Shown here piece after piece: positions 27,123 to 35,773 of a stretch of DNA of 64,000 bases. The notes beneath the pieces are model-generated. The model saw only the letters and a program-made list of their open reading frames with translations. It made no database searches and was not told the origin of the DNA. Source of the DNA: Corallium rubrum (lineage: Eukaryota; Cnidaria; Anthozoa; Scleralcyonacea; Coralliidae); assembly GCA_964035015.1 (NCBI GenBank), contig OZ036000.1, positions 6,873,209-6,937,208 on the forward strand, read 5' to 3'. Numbering within the stretch: position 1 is the stretch's first letter; every line of letters starts with the position of its first letter. The position numbers were made by a program, and so were the translations under genes.

Positions 27123-28130
27123 CTAAACTATGGCCATTTAGCACGAATAAGTCTCTCTCGCTGCTACAGAAGGTGTAAAAAGATTCTACCTTATCCAAAA
27201 CACCACTTTTTGGGCAAATATAGAAAGTTGAAAAAATGGCCAAAATGAATAGGGTCCCCCCTTTACATTTTTTCGTGTTTTTCAACGTTTGAAATAAGGC
27301 TAAACTATGGCCATTTAGCACGAATAAGTCTCTCTCGCTGCTACAGAAGGTGTAAAAAGGCTCTATGTGATCCAAAAGACCACTTTTTGAGCAAATGTCG
27401 AAAGTTGAAAAAATGACCAAAATGAATAGGGTCCCCCCTTTACATTTTTTCGGATTTTTCAACTTTTGAAATTAGGCCAAACTATGGCCATTTAGCACGA
27501 ATAAGTCTCTCTCGCTGCTACAGAAGGTGTAAAAAGGCTCTATGTGATCCAAAAGACCACTTTTTTAGCAAATGTCGAAAGTTGAAAAAATGACCAAAAT
27601 GAATAGGGTCCCCCCTTTACATTTTTTCGGATTTTTCTAGTTTTGAAATTAGGTTAAACTATGGCCATTTAGCACGAATAAATCTCTCTCGCTGCTACAG
27701 AAGGTGTAAAAAGCCTCTACCTGATCCAAAACACCATTTTTTTACCAAATATCGAAAGTTGAAAAAATGGCCAAAATGAATAGGGTCCCCCCTTTACATT
27801 TTTTGCGATTTTTCAACTTTTGAAACAAGGTTAAACTATGGCCATTTAGCACGAATAAGTCTCTCTTGCTGCTACAGAATGTGTAAAAAGCCTCTACCTG
27901 ATCCAAAACACCATTTTTTGATCAAATATCGAAAGTTGAAAAAATGACCAAAATGAATAGGGTCCCCCCTTTACATTTTTTCTGATTTTTCAACTTTTGA
28001 AATAAGGCTAAACTATGGCCATTTATCACGAATACGTCTCTCTCGTTGCTACAAAAGGAGTAAAAAGCCTCTATCTGATCCAAAACACCATTCTTTGACC
28101 AAATATCGAAAGTTGAAGAAATGACCTTCA
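27123..28130. repeat. Satellite array continues to the right of the insertion
   Basis: The monomers resume in phase with the copy broken at 25,695 and in the same orientation, about 5.7 copies. Divergence rises to the right: GGCTAAAC becomes GGCCAAAC and GGTTAAAC, TTAGCACG becomes TTATCACG, and CTGCTACAGAAGGTG becomes TTGCTACAAAAGGAG at about 28,046. Confidence 0.95.
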
Positions 28131-28380
28131 CATTTTTTTTTCAACTTTTTAAATAATCTCAAATGTGAATATTTAGCCCAAATACAGCCTTCTCCTTCCC
28201 ACAGGTCTAAAAATGCTTTATTTGACATTTTTTAATCCTATTTCAAATGTTCGAAAAATGGTCAAAATCAGTCAAAAAGTAACATTTTAACTGATGTTTT
28301 CAAGTTTTTAAAAAAGGCTAAAATATTATAATTTAGCACAGCTTTTTTGCTATCGAAGGGACAAAAAGGCTTTATTCAGC
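28131..28380. repeat. Strongly diverged satellite edge monomers
   Basis: Recognisable monomer fragments remain in the right order: TTTTTCAACTTTTTAAATAA, then ATTTAGCCC for ATTTAGCAC, GGTCTAAAAATGC for GGTGTAAAAAG, and a second weak copy with AAAAAAGGCTAAAATAT, TTTAGCACAG and GGGACAAAAAGGC. Spacing is close to one monomer. This is the expected decay at the edge of an array. Confidence 0.75.
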
Positions 28381-28408
28381 CTATTGTAGCATTTGTTGTC
28401 CGTATTTG

Positions 28409-28848
28409 TTGCAATAGACGACTTTCAGGCTCATGCGCAGTAGCAACTTTACTTCAAATTTTCATCGGAGGTAAAAACAACTGTTTTAGTTGGAAAGATC
28501 ATATTAAAAATAGTAAAAGTGCTAAGTTTAAAATAAATCGGACAAATAGTGCGAAAGCTACGCTCTTCGGAAGTTTTGCTCTCCACTAGGGATTTAATAG
28601 GGATTTTGGCTTGGCGTGCAACTCCCGCCCGCCAAGCCAAAATCCCTATTAAATCACTAATAAATCCCTGTTGGAATGGTCAACTTTCCGCTTGTGAAAC
28701 CTTTCCATTTGTTAAGCAATTCGTTTCAAACTTTGCACTTCTACTATATTCAATATGCTCATTCCAGCTAAAACAGTTGTTTTTATCTCCGACGAAAATT
28801 TGAATATTTGTTGCTACTGCGCATGATCGTGAAAGTCGTCTATTGCAA
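28409..28848. mobile_element. Foldback/MITE element with about 87-bp inverted termini
   Basis: TTGCAATAGACGACTTTCA at 28,409 is mirrored by TGAAAGTCGTCTATTGCAA ending at 28,848. The match continues inward through CATGCGCAGTAGCAA, AAATTTTCATCGGAG and AAAACAACTGTTTTAG to about 28,495, and on the other side from about 28,763. A second, tighter palindrome sits at the centre (28,590-28,656). No transposase is encoded and no clean target duplication was found. Confidence 0.8.
28590..28656. repeat. Central hairpin of the foldback element
   Basis: GATTTAATAGGGATTTTGGC is followed after about 15 bp by GCCAAAATCCCTATTAAATC, giving stems of about 27 bp. It lies in the middle of the 28,409-28,848 element, so the whole could fold as a nested hairpin. 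Confidence 0.8.
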
Positions 28849-29124
28849 GAAAACTCACATCATGTAACTAGTTTAAACCGTTACCTCAAAGCTTGACGTC
28901 TTCCAAGACCTCGAACAGTACATTCATTCCAAAATGCGAACACAAACAATGCAAACACAAACAATGCAGTCCCACACACCTTTTTATAGTCTTCAAGAAG
29001 GCTTTCTAAAAACAGGAATATAGGATTAAAATTTTGTTCAACAAAATTCAAAAAGGTTCCAAAACTGGATAGCAAAAAAGAAAAAAATACTAAAATTTTG
29101 TCATTACCAGAAATTAATTGTACG
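28849..29124. other. Spacer between foldback element and 48-bp minisatellite
   Basis: AT-rich sequence with a short repeated phrase (ACAAACAATGCA twice near 28,942). I see no gene, splice structure or known repeat. Confidence 0.5.
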
Positions 29125-30436
29125 CTCATGAGCTGACTGGGGATTGTACCAAAAACCTGGAAATTTTGTACGCTCCTGGGCTGACTTGACTGGGGATCGT
29201 ACAAAAAATCTGAAATTTTTGTGCGAAAGCCAGTTAGGTGGGGAGGGAACAAAAAATCTGAAATTTTTGTACGAAAGCCAGTCAGTTAGGGAGTGTACAA
29301 AAAATCTGAAATTTTTGTACGAAAGCCAGTCAGGTGGGGAGCGTACAAAAAATCTGAAATTTTTGTACGAAAGCCAGTCAGGTGGGGAGCGCACAAAAAG
29401 TCTGAAATTTTTGTATGAAAGCCAGTCAGGTGGGGAGCGTACAAAAAATCTGAAATTTTTGTACAAAAGCCAGTCAGGTGGGGAGCGTACAAAAAATCTG
29501 AAATTTTTGTACGAAAGCCAGTCGGGTGGGGAGCGCACAAAAAATCTGAAATTTTTGTACGAAAGCCAGTCAGGGGGGAGCGTACAAAAATTCTGAAATA
29601 TTTGTACAAAAGCCAGTCAGGTGGGCAGCGTACAAAAAATCTGAAATTTTTGTACGAAAGCCAGTCAGGTGGGGAGCGCACAAAAAGTCTGAAATTTTTG
29701 TATGAAAGCCAGTCAGGTGGGGAGCGTACAAAAAATCTGATATTTTTGTACAAAAGCCAGTTGGGGGGGGGGGGGGGGAGTGTACAAAAAATCTGAAATT
29801 TTTGTATGAAAGCCAGTCAGGTGGGGAGCGTACAAAAATTCTGAACTTTTTGTACAAAAGCCAGTCAGGTGGGGAGCGTACAAAAAATCTGAAATTTTTG
29901 TACAAAAGCCAGTCAGGTGGGGAGCGTACAAAAAATCTGAAATTTTTGTACAATTAAGCCAGTCAGGTGGGGAGCGTACAAAAATTCTGAAATTTTTGTA
30001 CGAAAGCCAGTCAGGTGGGGAGCGTACAGAAAATCTGAAATTTTTGTACGAAAGCCAGTCAGGTGGGGAACGTACAGAAAATCTGAAATTTTTGTAAGCC
30101 AGTCAGGTGGGGAGCATACAAAAAATCTGAAATTTTTGTACGAAAGGCTGTCAGGTGGGGAGTGTATAAAAAATCTGAAATTTTTGTACGAAAGCCAGTC
30201 AGGTGGGGATCGTACAAAAAATCTGAAATTTTGTATGCTCTTGGCCTGACTGGGGATCATACAAAAAATCTGAAATTTTGTACGCTCTTGGCCTGACTGG
30301 GAATCATACAAAAAATCTGGAAATTTTGTACGCTCTTGGCCTGACTGGGGATCATACAAAAAATCTGGAAATTTTGTATGCTCTTGGGCTGACTGGGGAT
30401 CATACAAAAAATCTGGAAATTTTGTACACTCTTGGC
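29125..30436. repeat. 48-bp minisatellite, about 27 copies, two subtypes
   Basis: The unit GTACGAAAGCCAGTCAGG-TGGGGAGCGTAC-AAAAAATCTGAAATTTTT repeats at exact 48-bp steps (for example GTAC at 29,317 and 29,365). Both ends (29,125-29,210 and about 30,232-30,436) carry a second subtype with GCTCTTGGCCTGACTGGGGA instead of the CAGTCAGGTGGGGAGC core. A G9-G13 tract interrupts the array near 29,763. The length is a multiple of three, so both strands have long open frames of low-complexity peptide. These are not genes. Confidence 0.95.
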
Positions 30437-31440
30437 CAGCACCCACCCTTATGGAAGACAGTTGCTAGAGAAGCTTGTGGGATGTGCAATAGATTTGAAT
30501 TCGTCACTTAATAGTGCAATTTTCAGAAAAAAAGTTCAATTAATAGGCAGTATTATGATTATTCTGACCTTATAACGTTAGCAGGATCTCCATGCTGGCT
30601 ATAAACCAACGCTTTAGAAGAACATGGGATAGTTAGTCTAGATCCACAGTTAGCTCTTGTCAGTGTTCTGTACTTCTGTTTAAGGTTTATTCTGGCTAAC
30701 GCCAGACGATTTTATTCAGCACGGGGAGAGGTGCAGGCCTCAAAGTGTTAAATAAAGGTCGCTCTCTTTTCCAACCGAGTGTTTTTGAAACAAATTCTGT
30801 GTCTTCCTCGGCATCCCAAGAGCCTTAAAATATTAGAGAAAAACTACATAAATACGTCTTAATCATTGCTAGAACGTCTAGATGGTAAGTTACCTACCCA
30901 TCCTTGATAAACTGGCCAAATGACGTGGCGAGCTGGGTGGAATGGTGGAATCGAAGAAGACAATTTCAACATTATTTCAATTCGCCGCCATGCCCATGTT
31001 TGTCTTTTTAATTTAAATCTTGATGCTGAGCCAGACATATAACTGCACATCGGTTAAATTATTTAGGATTCTAATTGGTCTACGCTAATTTATACTCCCC
31101 CAACCACCCCACCCCCTTTTTTGAGCTAGAAAAATTTGAACAGTTATAGTGGGGATTGTGAATTGTAATATAAAGTATAAGTAATCCAAATATGTAACTT
31201 TTTATACTGCTAAGTGCTCAAATGTTGCGCTCAATATGCTGGAAATGCCATTCCAGACACTCAAGATCCAAAAAAACCTACTGCCGTAGAAGACTTGGGC
31301 TTTGTCACCACTTGTGACCACTGCGCACATCTCAGAACCATTAATAATGATCTTAATTTGTTATACATCTCCAAATCTAATACTTTTATTTTCTATAATT
31401 ATACCTGTAACTAGTAAATTAAATGTGCAAAATCATTAAA
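30437..31440. other. Unassigned non-coding stretch
   Basis: About 1 kb with only ORFs under 70 codons in random frames. No repeat family, RNA gene or exon is recognisable. Confidence 0.5.
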
Positions 31441-31468
31441 ATCTGAAATCTGAAATTGTCTTCGGTCA

Positions 31469-31487
31469 CCCCCCCCCCCCCCCCCCC
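31469..31487. repeat. Poly-C homopolymer (19 C)
   Basis: An uninterrupted C run follows TTCGGTCA. It encodes proline or glycine runs in the overlapping frames, which explains the spurious short ORFs here. Confidence 0.95.
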
Positions 31488-32095
31488 TCCGCCTCTGTCA
31501 TCTTTGAGCTTCACAAACTGGACTTTCTTTGTTTTTGAGTTCTTGCGATCAGCTCTAGTTACGCTCAGGGGCGCAACTAGAAAATTTCGAGGGCAAGGGT
31601 TGAACTCAAAAAAGGGCAAAGTCGTTCAGTATTCTAAACAATTTGGGATACTAGATATCCTTGTTATGCTTCTTCGAGAACACTCAAGAACCACAACAAC
31701 AATCAGTGCCGCACCAAGGTGTCAAAAAGTGGGGGGAAAGTGGGGGGCAGTAGTGGCAATTTAATAGTGACTGCGTTTGTAGGGGTGTTCGGGGGTCCTC
31801 CCCCGGAAATTTTTGAAATCTAGAAGCAATTTGAGCGAACTTTTTCATCTAATTCTACAGTGAGTATATTTGAAATTTTACTGTAAAAACGAAGAAATTA
31901 TCACACCAACATACCTTACAGGGTGCCAAAATCCAGCTCTATCCCTATGATTGGTTCATTTTCGCCAGGGTACGAGATTGAAGAGCCGAACTAGAAACCT
32001 CTGAGTCTCACCACAGATTTGCGGAGAATTGTATTGCGTACTACAACAGACGATTAATTATTTGTTTATCTAATGTCTAACCTAGTATTAGAGGT
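31488..32095. other. Transposon debris between poly-C and G-rich minisatellite
   Basis: CAGGGGCGCAACTAG at about 31,566 and GGTCCTCCCCCGGAAATTTT at about 31,794 resemble the CAGGGGCGTAGCC-type elements found intact at 55,113 and 62,189. GGGTACGAGATTG at about 31,966 matches one arm of the hairpin element at 60,562. The phrase GAGGGCAAGGGTTGAACTC at 31,589 resembles the unit of the neighbouring minisatellite. Confidence 0.4.
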
Positions 32096-32734
32096 CTCAC
32101 AAAGAGGGCAGGGGTTAAAAAGGGCAGGGGTTAAAAAGGGCAGGGGTTAAAAAGGGCAGGGGTTAAAAAGGACAGGGGTTAAAAAGGGCAGGGGTTAAAA
32201 AGGGCAGGGGTTAAAGAGGGCAGGGGTTAAAGAGGGCAGGGGTTAAAAAGGGCAGGGGTTAAAAAGGGCAGGGGTTAAAAAGGGCAGGGGTTAAAAAGGG
32301 CAGGGGTTAAAAAGGGCTGGGGTTAAAAAGGACAGCGGTTAAAAAGGGCAGGGGTTAAAGAGGGCAGGGGTTAAAAAGGGCAGGGGTCAAAAAGGGCAGG
32401 GGTTAAAGAGGGCAGGGGTTAAAAAGGGCAGGGGTAAAAAAGGGCAGGGGTTAAAAAGGGCAGGGGTTAAAGAGGGCAGGGGTTAAAAAGCGCAGGGGTT
32501 AAAAAGGGCAGGGGTTAAAAAGGGCAGGGGTTAAAGAGGGCAGGGGTTAAAAAGGGCAGGGGTTAAAAAGGGCAGGGGTTAAAAAGGGCAGGGGTTAAAA
32601 AGGGCAGGGGTTAAAAAGGGCAGGGGTTAAAGAGGGCAGGGGTCAAAAAGGGCAGGGGTTAAAAAGGGCAGGGGTTAAAAAGGGCAGGGGTTAAAAAGGG
32701 CAGGGGTTAAAGAGGGCAGGGGTTAAAAAGGGCA
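32096..32734. repeat. 16-bp G-rich minisatellite, about 40 copies
   Basis: The unit GTTAAAAAGGGCAGGG repeats with almost no length variation. About a quarter of units carry AAAGAG in place of AAAAAG, and there are rare single changes (GGACAG, GGCTGG, GCGCAG). All G runs (GGG and GGGG) lie on the plus strand, separated by CA and by TTAAAAA, which fits the usual G-quadruplex spacing rule. Confidence 0.97.
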
Positions 32735-32814
32735 CTATACTAGTCTTATAAGTTAAGTATTAACTGAGCTACGCAAGATTCTGAACATGTTTTGTGGACT
32801 TTCGTTAAAGCATA

Positions 32815-33114
32815 GTCAATCGAGATATGGTCTGGAAACTCAGCTAAAGTCTTTGGTCGATCTTTTTGTTCGCCTTTATGCATTTTTGTGCACGGTGCAC
32901 GGTCACTGAACACATTGTATTTTAGTATAATGAACGAATTGTCCAATAGCAACGTTTCAGTTCAATCACTCAACCGTGCTATTTAAACATTAATAAACAT
33001 AAAACAAAGGATGTGCACGGTAAAAGGTACGGTTCAACATAAAGTCACAGCTCATTATAGGCGCTTTGAAGTTTGCCGATTTTCCAGGCCATTATCTCGA
33101 TTGACTATGGTTAA
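32815..33114. mobile_element. TTAA-bounded MITE, copy A
   Basis: TTAA at 32,815 is followed by AGCATAGTCAATCGAGATA. The right end has TATCTCGATTGACTATGG followed by TTAA at 33,111-33,114. The inverted termini span about 30 bp. The interior contains GTGCACGGTGCACGGT and ATAATGAACGAATTG. A diverged copy of the interior lies inverted at about 35,196-35,275. TTAA target use is known for piggyBac and Kolobok transposons. No transposase is present. Confidence 0.7.
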
Positions 33115-33546
33115 AGTGTCTATGAAATGAAAAATTCGTTGGCATTTTTTGTTGCTTTATTGTACAGAGGAGCATGGCAAGAACACTCACTGAAAATTTC
33201 AAGAGAATCTGATGCGTAGTTTTCGCGCTACAAACTCTCAAAGTTTGCCATGGCTAGTTTGTTCTTGGAGAAAAATTGGGCATTCGGAAACAATGCTTAT
33301 GACGTACGCAGATGGGAACTATGCATAAGAACAATATATTTCACTATTAATGATCCACCTGCGTACGTCATAATGGCATTGTTACCAAGAAGCCCAAGTT
33401 TCCCCAAAACAAACCATCCACGGCAAATTTTGAGAGTAAACTACGCATCAGATTCTCTTGAAATTTTCAGCGAGTGTTCCTGGCATGCTCCTCTGTACAT
33501 AAAACCACAAAATGCCAACGAATTTTTCACTTTATAGACACCTTAA
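33111..33546. mobile_element. TTAA-bounded MITE, copy B (different family), abutting copy A
   Basis: TTAA at 33,111 is followed by AGTGTCTATGAAATGAAAAA, and the right end has TTTTTCACTTTATAGACACC before TTAA at 33,543-33,546. The inverted match continues through CGTTGGCATTTT, CAGAGGAGCATG, TTTCAAGAGAATCTGATGCG and TATGACGTACGCAG to a short loop near 33,310-33,355. The whole 436-bp element is therefore nearly one imperfect palindrome. Its left TTAA is also the right TTAA of copy A. Confidence 0.85.
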
Positions 33547-33554
33547 GTTGCCAA

Positions 33555-33600
33555 AAGTCCCATATATATAACCCAAAGCGGGGTTATATATATGGGACTT
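33555..33600. repeat. Perfect 19-bp inverted repeat (hairpin)
   Basis: AAGTCCCATATATATAACC and its exact complement GGTTATATATATGGGACTT are separated by 8 bp. Confidence 0.9.
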
Positions 33601-33674
33601 AGTCTTTCAATCTTACTGATTTTAGTTGTCTGAGGTGCCCAAACTTCACATGTGTGGGCCAGGTTTCGACATTA

Positions 33675-33707
33675 TTTTTTTTTTTTTTTTGGGGGGGGGG
33701 GGGGGGG
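33675..33707. repeat. Abutting T16 and G17 homopolymers
   Basis: Sixteen T are followed directly by seventeen G. The same arrangement occurs at 47,621-47,663. Confidence 0.95.
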
Positions 33708-34256
33708 TGTTCCACAAAATGGCATTATGGCATCATCCCGTCAGGCCTTGCGAAACTGTAAGGCATGTAAGCATGGTGCGTGCTCGATTTTCGATTTCTT
33801 TCTTTTCGACAGTTTTGTCTTTGATCGAGTTGGGTTGAGTGATTTCCGCGGTATTGGTGAATTCATCAGTAGTTGATCAATGTTGCTGACATTTGGAACT
33901 GATGTGTTACAAAAATGCATGTTTAAATATTTTCTGTTGGTACGATTTACATGAATTCTATATCGGAACCATCGCTTAGCTTGAATCTGGCGAATTCAGC
34001 ACTGTAGGTTTTGTGGTTTTGTCTAAGTTACATAACACAGCTTAATGATTGCTTCTGAGAGATTCTTACTTTTTAACAAACACTTATATCACGATTGAGT
34101 CGGTTTTCTTTGATGTGCCGCGGGATATATACAGGTTATATCCCGTGAATAAATAATTAGATAAAACTTGTGGATATAACTCGAAAAATCTTGATCGAAA
34201 CTCTTCGAAATTGACGAAACCTTGTTCGAAAACCTCCTCAATCGTGATATAAGTCG
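33708..34256. other. Non-coding stretch with a small hairpin
   Basis: I see no gene. CGGGATATATACAGGTTATATCCCG at about 34,121 is a short imperfect hairpin whose sequence is related to the larger inverted repeat at 34,257. Confidence 0.45.
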
Positions 34257-34362
34257 GTTATATACCTCGAACTTGGGATATAAGTCATATATTGACCCTC
34301 GGGACCTTCGGCCCCTCGGGTCAATATATGACTTATATCCCGCGTTCTCGGTATATAACCTA
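34257..34362. repeat. Inverted repeat / small foldback element
   Basis: The inner arms are GGGATATAAGTCATATATTG (from 34,275) and CAATATATGACTTATATCCC (to 34,341), with a loop containing CCTCGGGACCTTCGGCCCCTCGGG, itself partly palindromic. Imperfect outer arms GGTTATATAC and GTATATAACC extend it to about 34,362. Confidence 0.8.
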
Positions 34363-34537
34363 TACTTAATATGCGCACGCTGTTCCACAGATTTTCTAGC
34401 AATGTGCGATGTGGCAATATTTGCAGAAATCAGTAGCGCGAGTGAACGCCTGAGCAGGCGTCTTGTTAAATATCAACACAGCTATAAGATCAAGATACCT
34501 CTGTGAACACACTGAACATGTCCAAGAAAGAACACCC

Positions 34538-34596
34538 TCACTTCACTTCACTTCACTTCACTTCACTTCACTTCACTTCACTTCACTTCACTTCAC
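34538..34596. repeat. (CTTCA)n pentanucleotide microsatellite
   Basis: About twelve uninterrupted CTTCA units. Confidence 0.95.
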
Positions 34597-34756
34597 ACAA
34601 CTTGATCAGACATCAAGAAAGCGAAGAAAGAACGTATGAAGTAATGAATATTATTTAAAGCATTTTAGCACGCATTAGTTTCGCAAAGCCTGACGGAGGA
34701 CGTAATGATTGCTAATTGGGTAGCCAGAGTAATAAATAAATACACAAATACACAAA

Positions 34757-34950
34757 TAAACAAACAAACAAACAAACAAACAAACAAACAAACAAACAAA
34801 CAAACAAACAAACAAACAAACAAACAAACAAACAAACAAACAAACAAACAAACAAACAAACAAACAAACAAACAAACAAACAAACAAACAAACAAACAAA
34901 CAAACAAACAAACAAACAAACAAACAAACAAACAAACAAACAAACAAACA
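34757..34950. repeat. (AAAC)n microsatellite, about 48 units
   Basis: An almost perfect CAAA repeat, entered through degenerate ACAAATA units at 34,740. The tract causes open frames on both strands, which are not genes. Confidence 0.97.
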
Positions 34951-35010
34951 TAAGGTGGTCTATATTATAAGTTTGTATTATAAGGTCGTCTATATTATAA
35001 GTTTACATTA
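34951..35010. repeat. 30-bp unit, tandem pair, also present at 44,971
   Basis: TAAGGTGGTCTATATTATAA plus GTTTGTATTA (34,951-34,980) is repeated with three changes at 34,981-35,010. A third copy with TAAGGTCGTCGACATTACAA lies at 44,971-45,000, immediately outside the retrotransposon nest. Confidence 0.75.
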
Positions 35011-35195
35011 TCAAATTTATTAAAAATTCATAAGAATTTACAAGGCGAGCTGCAAGCGAGTCGTAGATACCATAGTCCTTAGAATTATATTGTCTGGAGA
35101 CGCGGCGAACATCAAAGCGGTTAACAATGAGCTACAATTTAGGTTGAGGGTGGCAAATAAGGTGGACAATCTTTTGTTTTACGTTAATTAATATT

Positions 35196-35275
35196 TATAA
35201 AGCAACGCTGCTATTGGTTGATTGCTTCATTATACCAAAAATACAATGTGTTCAGCAAGCGTTAAGGTGAAATAA
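35196..35275 (-). mobile_element. Diverged inverted copy of the interior of TTAA MITE copy A
   Basis: Read on the minus strand, this segment has TGAACACATTGTATTTTTGG, TATAATGAAGCAAT, and CCAATAGCAGCGTTG. These match the 32,900-32,955 segment of the 32,815-33,114 element with scattered substitutions. Confidence 0.6.
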
Positions 35276-35351
35276 GGTGCACAAACGTGAACAAAAACCT
35301 AGAACAAAAACTTTGGCCGCGTTTCCAGACAATTTATTTCTAGGGACTATG

Positions 35352-35555
35352 GGCTTATGCACTTATCAATTGAAAGCCCGACTCCCCCCACCCCGGGACA
35401 AGGTGGAGAAATGTAGGGGAATTTTATAGCATTTGAAAAGATTTTTTGCCCCTCGAGATTGGGGAAAGATCAAATCCCCACCCTGTCCCGGGGTGGGGGG
35501 TGTGGGGTGTGGGGTGTGGGGTGTGGGAGCCGGGCTTTCAATTGATAGGTGCATT
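35352..35555. mobile_element. 204-bp MITE with 9-bp target duplication
   Basis: The target GGGACTATG is present on both sides (35,343-35,351 and 35,556-35,564). The termini share ATGCAC(C/T)TATCAATTGAA and AGCCCG in inverted orientation. The interior contains inverted C/G-rich arms (CACCCCGGGACA and TGTCCCGGGGTG) and a short GGTGTGG run. A 9-bp duplication fits Mutator-like elements, but the family is not proven. It is inserted in the retrotransposon end repeat at 35,559-35,639. Confidence 0.8.
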
Positions 35556-35558
35556 GGG

Positions 35559-35639
35559 ACTATGCGTGTTATTTCCGGCGGAAATACGTAGTCTGTTTTT
35601 AGCTCAATCTCTAGTCTGTTTTTAGCTCAATCTCGGACA
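35559..35639 (-). repeat. Putative LTR fragment of the outer (BEL) element, low-coordinate copy
   Basis: On the minus strand it reads TGTCCGAGATTGAGC, then a 23-bp duplication of the CTGTTTTTAGCTCAATCTC phrase, then the near-palindrome around TATTTCCGCCGGAAATA, to CATAGTCC. The same sequence without the internal duplication occurs at 44,909-44,970. A TGT start and matching copies at both ends of the nest suggest LTR remnants, but similarity stops after about 60 bp. Confidence 0.5.
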
Positions 35640-35773
35640 CACTCCCCCATGTATATTCTCGTTAGAGATATACATGCTAACACTCATCTCCACGTAATCT
35701 CATACTAGATTTACTTTATAACAAACAATTTTAACAAAACAAGTTTAAGTTGTTGAAATACTTGACAAAGGTT

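Noticed and set aside
29125-30436. CRISPR-like array
   Set aside because: Units are contiguous with no unique spacers, and this is a eukaryotic locus.
29104-30446. ORFs on both strands with repeated peptides (SGGERTKNLKFL, PPDWLSYKNFRFF)
   Set aside because: They are translations of the 48-bp minisatellite, open because 48 is divisible by three.
34665-34953. Overlapping ORFs in the (AAAC)n tract with CLFVCLFV repeats
   Set aside because: Pure microsatellite translation in several frames.
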